NCBI GenBank assembly: GCA_002159155.1
Contig: LZRQ01000027.1
Span: forward strand, 1 to 34,011
Source: Firmicutes bacterium ZCTH02-B6
GTDB taxonomy: Bacteria > Bacillota > Limnochordia > Limnochordales > ZCTH02-B6
Direction: 5' to 3'
DNA length: 34,011 bases
Part shown: positions 1-8,073 of the stretch, in pieces
Layout: the number at the start of each line of letters is the position of its first letter
Numbering within the stretch: position 1 is the stretch's first letter
Position numbers and translations under genes: made by a program
Notes under the pieces: model-generated
What the model saw: only the letters and a program-made list of their open reading frames with translations
Database searches by the model: none
What the model was told of the DNA's origin: nothing

Positions 1-1
1 G

Positions 2-1708
2 AAGAGCGACAAGGGCCCCCGATGGTACCACTGGGCTCTGGCCGCGGCAGCGGCTGTGAGCGGGCTGTACGCGGTCCTCGTGTGGCCTGAGCGGGTGCTG
101 AAGGTGGGCGACGTGCCCATCACCGACACGGTGATGGGCACCATTACCATCATCCTCGCGCTGGTGGTGGCCGCAAAGCACGCTGGGCTCACCTTGAGTG
201 TGGTCGCGGGGTTGTTCCTGGTTTACGCCCTCTACGGCCCGTACTTCCCCGGCGTGCTCGCTCACCGTGGTGTGGGCTTCCGGCGCCTGGTAGACTTCCT
301 CTTCATGACCACCGAAGGCGTGTTCGGAACGCCGATGGGCGTCTCCGCCACCTATATCATCCTGTTCGTCATCTTCGGCGCGGCCTTAAGCGCCTTCGGC
401 ACCGGCAGTTGGTTCGTGGATTTGTCCTACGCCATCGGTGGCCGCTTCCGGGGCGGGCCGGCCAAGACGGCGGTGTTCGCCAGCGCTCTCATGGGCACCA
501 TCTCGGGGGCCCCGGTCGCCAATGTGGTGACCACCGGCACCTTTACGATTCCCCTTATGAAACGGGTGGGCTACCCACCGGCGGTGGCGGGGGCGGTAGA
601 GGCCGTCGCATCTACAGGCGGCGCCTTCATGCCACCCATCATGGGGGCCGGTGCGTTTATCATGGCCGAGTACCTCGGCCGCCCGTATAAGGACGTGGCG
701 CTAGCCGCCCTTGTGCCGGCGCTGCTCTACTTCTTCGCCCTGTTTCTGGCGGTGGATTCCCAAGCCGTGAAACTCGGGCTAAAACCCACCTCGGCCGACG
801 AGCTGCGGGACCTGTGGCCGAAGGTCTTGAGAAAGGTCCATCTGGCCGTACCGTTGGTGTTTCTCATCGGCAGCATCATGATGGACTGGAACCCCATGCG
901 GGCGGCCTTTTGGGCATCCCTATTGGCTTTTGGAACGGCGTTTCTCAACGAGGAAACACGCCCGACATGGCGCCACGTGATTCAAGCCCTTGATGAAGGA
1001 TCCCGGCACGTGATGCCCATTGCGGCCGCGTGCGCCGCCGCCGGGATCATTGTGGGCGTCGTCTCCATTACCGGTGTCGGCGCTAAGCTGGCCACGGCCG
1101 TCGTGAGCTTGTCGGGCGGCAACCCGCTGATCGCTCTTGCCCTCACCATGGTGGCGGCCATCATCCTGGGTTGCGGCATGCCCATCACCGCGGTTTACAT
1201 CATCCTCGCTGCCACCCTGGCCAACCCGCTGATTCAAATGGGGATCACTCCCTTGGCGGCCCACATGTTCATGTTCATCTTTGCCTGCGTGGCGGGCCTG
1301 ACGCCGCCGGTCGCGCTGACGGCGTACGCGGGTGCCGCCCTGGCCGACGCCAGTCCCAATCGGACCGGCCTGGTGGCCTTTCGCATGGCGTTGCCGGCCT
1401 TTATCATGCCCTACCTGTTTGCCACGTCGCCGGCCCTGCTCTTGGACGGCGCGGCAGGTGCGGTCATCCAAGCGGTGCTGACCGCGACCATCGGCGTCAT
1501 GTGTTTCGTAGCCGCCCTCGAGGGCTATCTCTTCATTTGGTGGCCTGCAGTGTCGCGGGTGTTCTTAGGGGCAGCGGCCCTGCTCCTTCTCGACCCCGGC
1601 CTTACCACGGACATCATGGGCACCGCCCTCATCGCCCTGGCCGTGATGGTCTACTTGGTACAGGGGCTGACGCGCAAGGCCAGTACGGCGTCGCCGCCGA
1701 CGGCATAG
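2..1708 (+). CDS. TRAP transporter fused permease (4TM/12TM, DctQM-like), 5' truncated by window edge
   Basis: Frame open from base 2; many TM segments; motifs such as GTISGAPVANVVTTGTFTIPLMKRVGYPPAVAGAVEAVASTGGAFMPPIMGAGAFIMAEYLG typical of TRAP large permease. Confidence 0.9.
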   Translation, partial: KSDKGPRWYHWALAAAAAVSGLYAVLVWPERVLKVGDVPITDTVMGTITIILALVVAAKHAGLTLSVVAGLFLVYALYGPYFPGVLAHRGVGFRRLVDFLFMTTEGVFGTPMGVSATYIILFVIFGAALSAFGTGSWFVDLSYAIGGRFRGGPAKTAVFASALMGTISGAPVANVVTTGTFTIPLMKRVGYPPAVAGAVEAVASTGGAFMPPIMGAGAFIMAEYLGRPYKDVALAALVPALLYFFALFLAVDSQAVKLGLKPTSADELRDLWPKVLRKVHLAVPLVFLIGSIMMDWNPMRAAFWASLLAFGTAFLNEETRPTWRHVIQALDEGSRHVMPIAAACAAAGIIVGVVSITGVGAKLATAVVSLSGGNPLIALALTMVAAIILGCGMPITAVYIILAATLANPLIQMGITPLAAHMFMFIFACVAGLTPPVALTAYAGAALADASPNRTGLVAFRMALPAFIMPYLFATSPALLLDGAAGAVIQAVLTATIGVMCFVAALEGYLFIWWPAVSRVFLGAAALLLLDPGLTTDIMGTALIALAVMVYLVQGLTRKASTASPPTA

Positions 1709-1744
1709 ACCAACGTACTCTTTTGAGTGAGGAGGGTTTTTTGC

Positions 1745-2671
1745 ATGGTTCGCGAAGAACTGCGCGGGGTATTCCCGGCCGTCCTGGTACCGTTCAAGGA
1801 CGACTACAGCATTGACGAGGAAGGCTTCAGGCGCCTCGTCAACTGGGTGGCGAGCCACGACGGCGTTAAGGGAATTGTCGTCAATGGCCACACGGGCGAA
1901 ATCCAGTCCCTACTGCCCGAGGAACGGGCAGAAGTGGTGCGCATCGCCGTCTCGGAACTTAAGGGCCGTATCCCCGTCTTCTCCGGCGTATCCGCCGAGG
2001 GCACCATCGAAGCAGCCAAGCATGCCCGGGCCGTCCAAGAGGCTGGCGGCCAGGGCATCCTGCTGATGCCGCCCCACTCGTGGTTGCGGTTCGGCATGCA
2101 GCCCGAGTCGCCGGTAGAGTTTTTCCGGGGCGTGGCTAAGGCCATTGACATTTCCATCATCGTGCATCAGTACCCCAAGTGGACCAAGGCCAGCTACAAC
2201 TTGCAGCAGCTGTTGGCCATGAGCGAGATCCCGAACGTCATCGCCGTCAAGATGGGTGAACGGGACATGGCCACCTATGAGCTGCACGTGCGCACGCTGC
2301 GCAAGGAAGCGCCCCACCTGGCCCTGTGGACGTGCCACGACGAGTACTTGCTGCCCACCCTGGTGCAGGGGATGGACGGTGCGCTCGTCGGCTTCGCTTC
2401 CTTTGTCCCTGACCTCATCGTCGCCCTGGTGCGGGCGGTATGGGCGCAGGACCTGCCCGAGGCCAAGCGGGTGTACGATCGCATCTACGAGCTGAAGCAA
2501 GCCGTCTATCGCATGGACGAGCCCTCGGCGACGTCCCACGCGCGCATGAAGGAGGCCATGTTCCAGCGGGGCCTGATCCCCAACGCGCTGGCCCGGCCGC
2601 CGGTGGTGCCTCTCACCGAGGCCGAAAAGGCGTCCATCCGCGAAGGTCTGGTGCGGGTCGGCCTGCTGTAA
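1745..2671 (+). CDS. DapA / N-acetylneuraminate lyase superfamily aldolase
   Basis: GGAGG-type RBS upstream of ATG 1745; TIM-barrel class I aldolase motifs GHTGE and putative Schiff-base Lys in VIAVKMGERD. Confidence 0.88.
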   Translation: MVREELRGVFPAVLVPFKDDYSIDEEGFRRLVNWVASHDGVKGIVVNGHTGEIQSLLPEERAEVVRIAVSELKGRIPVFSGVSAEGTIEAAKHARAVQEAGGQGILLMPPHSWLRFGMQPESPVEFFRGVAKAIDISIIVHQYPKWTKASYNLQQLLAMSEIPNVIAVKMGERDMATYELHVRTLRKEAPHLALWTCHDEYLLPTLVQGMDGALVGFASFVPDLIVALVRAVWAQDLPEAKRVYDRIYELKQAVYRMDEPSATSHARMKEAMFQRGLIPNALARPPVVPLTEAEKASIREGLVRVGLL

Positions 2672-2704
2672 GAATTCGCCGCGCTGCCAGCCTCCCGCCG
2701 GCGT

Positions 2705-2751
2705 CCGGTAGCGCCGTGGGCCCCTGGGAAGGGTTGTCCCGGCGCTACCGG
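2705..2751. repeat. Perfect 12-bp inverted repeat CCGGTAGCGCCG / CGGCGCTACCGG with 23-nt loop, between convergent genes; possible bidirectional terminator
   Basis: Direct reading: 2705-2716 and 2740-2751 are exact reverse complements; no T-tract. Confidence 0.6.
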
Positions 2752-2832
2752 CGTGCCTGCCGGCCGTGTGCAGCGACGACCCGAGACACGGGGGCTGGTG
2801 CCATTGCACAGGGCGCCGCTTGGCCACCATTG

Positions 2833-3579
2833 TCACGCGGCATTCGCCAGCGGGTGCTTCATCCACACGTGCGGGTCTGCGTAGACGCCGACGTCGGCCT
2901 CCCGGTCGACAGCCACAGGCTGCAAAGCGCCGGGCACGACGTACTGGCCGCTGCCCGGCATCGGCACCCCGGTCCACTCCTCCCACTGGGCAACAGGCGC
3001 CTCTACAGTCAGCGTGTTCCGGGCGACCTTGAGAAAGCTAGCGCCCATGCGCCAATGAACCCGCAGCCACGGGTCAAAGGGCGCACCATCCGTGCGGGTC
3101 CAGCGGACGTATTCCTCCAAGGGGATAAGGGGATAGCGGGCTTTCCAGGTAGGCCGGACGGGGATGATGAGGTCCGCGCAACCCAGTTGCCGGCCGCTCC
3201 GGCGCATCTCCCGGAGAATCATCCTGCTAAGTCCCCTGCCCTGGTACTCTTGCGCCACGATGGCGGCCAACGCGCAGACGGCGTTGGGCTTGCGCCCCTC
3301 CTCCTCGGTTTGCAAGGCCCGTACGAGGATTTCATCAAGGGTTTCCGGAAGATCGGTCAACGTGCCGTCCCAGACAAGGGGCACCATATACCCCACCGCT
3401 GCCACCCGGTTGGACCCGTCACAGATAAGAATCTGGTGGTGTGCGAACGTGTCGAACACGTGCTTCCAATGGGGCGTGTCCCGGTACCGCAGAAAATCAG
3501 GCCACGCGCCTTTGTCCAGCTCTAAAACTTGGTCTAATAGGTCAGGTCTTTCACTGAGACTGTGGGTAGCGAAAGCCAT
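2833..3579 (-). CDS. GNAT family N-acetyltransferase
   Basis: MAFATHSLSERPDLL start preceded by AGGAGG; AIVAQEYQGRGLSRMILREMRR acetyl-CoA binding motif (Q/RxxGxG/A). Confidence 0.75.
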   Translation of the reverse strand: MAFATHSLSERPDLLDQVLELDKGAWPDFLRYRDTPHWKHVFDTFAHHQILICDGSNRVAAVGYMVPLVWDGTLTDLPETLDEILVRALQTEEEGRKPNAVCALAAIVAQEYQGRGLSRMILREMRRSGRQLGCADLIIPVRPTWKARYPLIPLEEYVRWTRTDGAPFDPWLRVHWRMGASFLKVARNTLTVEAPVAQWEEWTGVPMPGSGQYVVPGALQPVAVDREADVGVYADPHVWMKHPLANAA

Positions 3580-3662
3580 GCCCAGTCCTCCTGTGCCGTG
3601 TTTGCCGGCGTTCGACAAAGACGCCGCAAAGGATTGGCGACAGCCGCGGGGCCGCCTCATGC

Positions 3663-5018
3663 TCACCGGGGTGCGGCAAGACCATCCCGCAGAAGCTCCA
3701 GGTACACCGCGGTCTGCTCGGTGATGCTGGGCAGCAGGTTGAGCCCTTTCTGCGGGTGAGAGCTCAATTCCACCAGCAAGCGGTCAGCCAACGTGTCGGT
3801 AACCATCATGACCAGCTGCACCGCCTGGGCGGGCTCGACATCAGGCCGGAACGACGTGGTGTCGACACCGTCCATGATCAGTTCCCAGCCGCGCTGCGTC
3901 GCTTCGGCGACGTATTGCTGCAGCGCCTCTCGCGCACCCTCAGGCGGCTGGGCCAAGGCGGCAAGCACCAATCCGTATAAAGTCGGTTGCTCTTGAAAAA
4001 TAAGCGTCTTCCGGCGGGTCCAATTCAATAACCGCCGGATGAGGTCCGGTTCGGGACCGTCCTCGCGTTCGAAAAAGACCTTTGAGATGCGGGCGGCGGC
4101 GTCGGCCACAGAGGCCAGGTAGAGCTCGGCCTTAGACCCAAAGTGGTGAAAGATCAAGCCCTTGGCCACCCCGGCACGCTCCGCGACCGCTTCGGCAGAC
4201 GTGCCGTTATAGCCGCGCTCGGCAAACAACTCCTGGGCGGCACGGAGAATGCGCTCCCGCCGCTCATCCGCAGCTTGGACGGCTGGTGCGAGCCGCTCCA
4301 GCGCCGCGAAAAACGGTTTTGGATCGAGGGAAACCGGCCGAGCCCCAGGATGAGTTCCGGGACGGTACAGACCGTGGCGCAGCAAGTCGGCAAGCGCCCG
4401 GGCCCGTAGGCGCGCGTCCTCTGGGTTTGCGACCGACGCAGCAGCGTGGAGACCATCAGTAGCCAAGACCTCCGCTAGCCCGTCCAACGCCTGGTTTTCA
4501 AACCCTTCCGCCACCATCGCCAGCAATTCAATGGCGGCTCGGGGCTCGACACCAGACCGGAAGGCGCGGGTGTCGACGCCTTCCCGGAATCGGCTCCGCA
4601 GCCGGCTATAATGCTCGTCGATGCGGCGGGCAGGTGGACTCAACACAGAGTGCAAACGGCCCCGGAAGCGGGCGACGAACCACGCCTCCACCGGATGGGC
4701 GGCCAGCCGTGCGCACCTACGGGTGAGAAACTCCTCCAGCCGCGCGAACGGATCCGCCGGAAGAGGCTCATCCTCGGTGGGAAACAACCGTTCACATGCC
4801 CACTCGAGAGCAGCGTTGAAGAGGTCCTGCTTTGAGCCGAAGTGCCGGAAGAGGAGTCCTTTGGCCACTTGTGCGCTTTTGGCCATGCGGTTGGTGGACG
4901 CGGCATCATAGCCCCAGCGGGCAAACTCCGCGACCGCGGCGGACAAAATTGCCCCCCGCCGCCGGCCGCGGCGGATGCCATAAACCCGATCCTCGGTATG
5001 CGGGATTTCCACTGTCAC
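3663..5018 (-). CDS. Transcriptional regulator with two tandem TetR/AcrR units
   Basis: GTG start with TGGAGG RBS; two TetR HTH segments: ILSAAVAEFARWGYDAASTNRMAKSAQVAKGLLFRHFGSKQDLF and ILRAAQELFAERGYNGTSAEAVAERAGVAKGLIFHHFGSKAELY, each followed by a TetR-like C-terminal domain. Confidence 0.92.
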   Translation of the reverse strand: MTVEIPHTEDRVYGIRRGRRRGAILSAAVAEFARWGYDAASTNRMAKSAQVAKGLLFRHFGSKQDLFNAALEWACERLFPTEDEPLPADPFARLEEFLTRRCARLAAHPVEAWFVARFRGRLHSVLSPPARRIDEHYSRLRSRFREGVDTRAFRSGVEPRAAIELLAMVAEGFENQALDGLAEVLATDGLHAAASVANPEDARLRARALADLLRHGLYRPGTHPGARPVSLDPKPFFAALERLAPAVQAADERRERILRAAQELFAERGYNGTSAEAVAERAGVAKGLIFHHFGSKAELYLASVADAAARISKVFFEREDGPEPDLIRRLLNWTRRKTLIFQEQPTLYGLVLAALAQPPEGAREALQQYVAEATQRGWELIMDGVDTTSFRPDVEPAQAVQLVMMVTDTLADRLLVELSSHPQKGLNLLPSITEQTAVYLELLRDGLAAPR

Positions 5019-5036
5019 GTGGTCGGCCTCCAGCGA

Positions 5037-6137
5037 TCAGAAAAACCAACGAAGGCCGCCTGCAAGTCCGAGCCCGGCCGGCTGGGGCGGCCGCACCTGG
5101 CGGCGGAGCGACAGTTCCACCTCCGCCTGCCCGGGCAGCAGTCCGTAGGAGAGGGCAACACCCACCTCGTATGCCCGCTCGTTCCCTGCAAGCCCCCCAC
5201 CTCCGGCAGGCGCTCCCTTGTCAAGGAAGACGAGGGCGTCTGCGATCACCGCCCACCCGGAAGGAAACGCATAAGCCAGCTGTGCCGCGGCCACAGAAGC
5301 CTCGGTGGTCTCATCTCCAGCGCCGCCCGCCGCCGTAACGCTCGCCCGGCCGACCTCCGCAGTCCATAAAAAGTCGCCCACGTAGCCGGTGGCTCCCACG
5401 CTGCCGCGCAGGCCCGGCGCGCCTTTGAGGCTCCACAATTCCCCGTAGACGACCGTGGATCCTATCAGCCCGCTGGCACCGACACCTGCTGCGAGGCCGT
5501 CCTCCCGCCAAAGTACGTACCCCGTCGCCTCCCAGCCCACCAGTTGCTGCCGCCAGCCTAGAAGCCGCGTCCACTCCTCCCCCGCTCGCACGACCCCCAA
5601 CTGCAGCCGCCCGGTAGGCAAATACACATCGGTGCGCGCGCCGTCGACCCCCGGCCGGCGCCCGGCTTGGTCATGCGGCGTCAACGTGAACGGCATCGTC
5701 AAGCGGGCGGTTTCCAGCGGCAGCTGAAATCGGCCCACATACACATCCACGGCGGGAAACCGGAGGCCGGCGTAGGCTTCCGTCACAAGGGCAACGGAAC
5801 CCGCGACAACGCCGGTGCCGCTCAGGTCCACCGGAAACCACGGCTCCACCGTCAACGCAACCCACCACGGCGCAGCGACCGCCGGATTCAGCTGCAACGC
5901 CAATCTTCCTGCGAAAACGCCCACGGTCTCGGACACTGCACCGTGAGCTTGATGAGCGACCGTCACTGATGCCTCTCCTGCCACCGCCGCCTCGACGCCA
6001 TGGTCAGGCGCGGCCAGTGCGACGGCCCCGGGTCCGGCCAACAGATCGCCCCACAGGGCGAGTCCCGTCACGAGAATCAGCCGCAGCACCAAACGCCCAA
6101 GCCCCCAGCGCCGGCGCCAACTTAAGCGGCGGCTCAT
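5037..6137 (-). CDS. Predicted exported beta-barrel-like protein
   Basis: Basic plus hydrophobic N-terminal signal sequence; alternating amphipathic beta pattern; C-terminus ...GLAGGLRWFF ends in aromatic residue; 4-bp ATGA overlap with upstream ATPase gene. Confidence 0.6.
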   Translation of the reverse strand: MSRRLSWRRRWGLGRLVLRLILVTGLALWGDLLAGPGAVALAAPDHGVEAAVAGEASVTVAHQAHGAVSETVGVFAGRLALQLNPAVAAPWWVALTVEPWFPVDLSGTGVVAGSVALVTEAYAGLRFPAVDVYVGRFQLPLETARLTMPFTLTPHDQAGRRPGVDGARTDVYLPTGRLQLGVVRAGEEWTRLLGWRQQLVGWEATGYVLWREDGLAAGVGASGLIGSTVVYGELWSLKGAPGLRGSVGATGYVGDFLWTAEVGRASVTAAGGAGDETTEASVAAAQLAYAFPSGWAVIADALVFLDKGAPAGGGGLAGNERAYEVGVALSYGLLPGQAEVELSLRRQVRPPQPAGLGLAGGLRWFF

Positions 6138-6829
6138 GCCGCCCCCACCCGCTCGTCAGCCACCACGCGGCCGTCCTCAAGGCGAATGATGCGCTTCACG
6201 TGCTCCAACAGGCGCGGGTCGTGGGTGGAAAACAAGAACGTGATGCCCCGTTCCTCGTTGAGCTTTTTCATGAGCTCGATGAGGGACAGCCCGGCTTTCG
6301 AATCGAGGTTGGCCGTGGGCTCGTCGGCCAACACCACCCGCGGTTGTGCGGCGAGCGCCCGGGCCACCGCGACCCGTTGTTGCTGGCCGCCGGACAGCTG
6401 GTTGGGCCGGCGGTGGGCCAGTTCCGCGATTCCCAATGCCTCCAGGGCCGCCATCGCCTTCGCGTTCCGTTCCTCTCTAGGTACTCCCTGCAACTCCAGG
6501 ACAAAGGCCGCGTTTTCCAGCGCCGTCAGGACGGGGATAAGGTTGTAGGCTTGAAACACGAACCCAATCTCCCGTAGGCGCAGATGGGCCCGGGACACGT
6601 CGTCCAATTGGTCGGTGCGCCGCTCGCCGAGCCACGTCTCGCCCGCTGTCGGCTTGTCCAAACAGCCCAACAGGTGCAGCAGCGTGCTCTTGCCGGAGCC
6701 GCTCGGGCCCGCGATGGCGGTGAACTCCCCCGGCACGATCTCCAGGTCAACCCCTTGCAGCGCTGGCGTCCTCACACCTTCATTCTCGTACACTTTGGTC
6801 AGCCTGACGGCGCGCAAGATCGGTTTCAT
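6134..6829 (-). CDS. ABC transporter ATP-binding protein, LolD/MacB type
   Basis: GPSGSGKSTLLHLLGCLDKPTAG Walker A, LSGGQQQRVAVARAL signature, VVLADEPTANLDSK Walker B. Confidence 0.93.
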   Translation of the reverse strand: MKPILRAVRLTKVYENEGVRTPALQGVDLEIVPGEFTAIAGPSGSGKSTLLHLLGCLDKPTAGETWLGERRTDQLDDVSRAHLRLREIGFVFQAYNLIPVLTALENAAFVLELQGVPREERNAKAMAALEALGIAELAHRRPNQLSGGQQQRVAVARALAAQPRVVLADEPTANLDSKAGLSLIELMKKLNEERGITFLFSTHDPRLLEHVKRIIRLEDGRVVADERVGAA

Positions 6830-6846
6830 GACCGCAAATCCCTCCC

Positions 6847-8073
6847 CTAGGCCGCGTGCCGCATGGCTTCCACGGGCTGCAGGCGTCCTGCAACCCATGC
6901 TGGCCAAAGGGCGGCCGCCAGCGCGGTGAAAATCGCGAACGTCACCGTGACGGCCACCTGTACGGGAGTTACCGATGGGTACAGCACCAGCGGGAGCCCA
7001 TACTCGGCCATGACCTCATCGAACCCCGGCATACGGAACCCGTCCGCCCAGCTCGCGATGAGCAGCCCGCCGGCCAGCAGCCCAACGGCCGTGCCGGCCA
7101 GTACCAGAGTGAGACTCTCCGCGACCACCATGCGCATCACCCGCCACCGGTCGGCGCCGACGGCGAGGATGACGCCGAACTCCCGGATGCGCTCCACCAG
7201 GCTCAGGTAAATGGTGTTGACCACCATAAGGCCGGCCAGGACAAAGATGAAGAAGGAAAAGACGGTCATGACGGGGTCCATCATGTCGAGGAGCGCGGCC
7301 GTGTCGGGCGAGGCTTCGCGCCACGTTTCGACCAGCACCTCCTCCCCCAGCAGGGCTGTCGCCCTGGCCTTGGTTTCCTCCACCAAGGCATCCGTCGGTG
7401 CACCGCGCTCGGCTGCGAGGTGTACCTGGAGGCGGGTGACGGCACCCGGTGCAGCCAGTTCCTGGGCTCCTTCCAGGGACAAGTACGCCGCCTGGATCTC
7501 GTGGGATGTCTGGGGGAAGTCCAACAGCCCGACGAGGGTGTAGGCAGCTGCACCCCAGCCGTCGGTTCCCGGAGCAAACACGTAGACCGGATCTCCCAAC
7601 TCGACTTGCAAAGCCTTGGCAAGCGCCTGGCCGAGGGCGATCTCGTCCCAACTGCCGGGGGCGGGGAGCCGGCCGGCCGCGACGTATTCCCTGGCAAAAC
7701 GCTCGCCGAGGGCCTCGTCCTGCTCCATCCCGACGACCATGGCCCCACGGGCTCGCGTTTCGCCGCTGATGAGGGCAGGTACTTCCAAGAGCCGCCGCAG
7801 CCGGACACCCCGCAGTTCCTTGAGGAGCGCCATTTCCACCTCAGCCGCGTTGCGGATGAGGCGTGCGTCAAAGTCCTGAGCTTCCTTCGCTTGGGCATGA
7901 GTGATCTGCAGATGGCCTGACTCGGAAGTCAACACTTCGACCATGCCGTTCATGGTGGCGGTGACAAACCCGAAGAAAACGAGCGTAAACACAACGGCCA
8001 CTGCCACCGCACCGCCAGCCACGAAGCTCCGGGTTTTATGTCGCCAGACATTGCGCCAGGCCAATCCCCACAC
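6847..8073 (-). CDS. ABC transporter permease, FtsX/LolE-MacB type
   Basis: N-terminal WRNVWRHKTRS, SGHLQITH extracytoplasmic motif, C-terminal FtsX region RIREFGVILAVGADRWRVMRMVVAESL. Confidence 0.88.
   Translation of the reverse strand: MWGLAWRNVWRHKTRSFVAGGAVAVAVVFTLVFFGFVTATMNGMVEVLTSESGHLQITHAQAKEAQDFDARLIRNAAEVEMALLKELRGVRLRRLLEVPALISGETRARGAMVVGMEQDEALGERFAREYVAAGRLPAPGSWDEIALGQALAKALQVELGDPVYVFAPGTDGWGAAAYTLVGLLDFPQTSHEIQAAYLSLEGAQELAAPGAVTRLQVHLAAERGAPTDALVEETKARATALLGEEVLVETWREASPDTAALLDMMDPVMTVFSFFIFVLAGLMVVNTIYLSLVERIREFGVILAVGADRWRVMRMVVAESLTLVLAGTAVGLLAGGLLIASWADGFRMPGFDEVMAEYGLPLVLYPSVTPVQVAVTVTFAIFTALAAALWPAWVAGRLQPVEAMRHAA

Noticed and set aside
1910-2986. 358-aa minus-strand ORF opposite the aldolase gene
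   Set aside because: Antisense shadow; low-complexity Arg/Gly composition and no domain signature.
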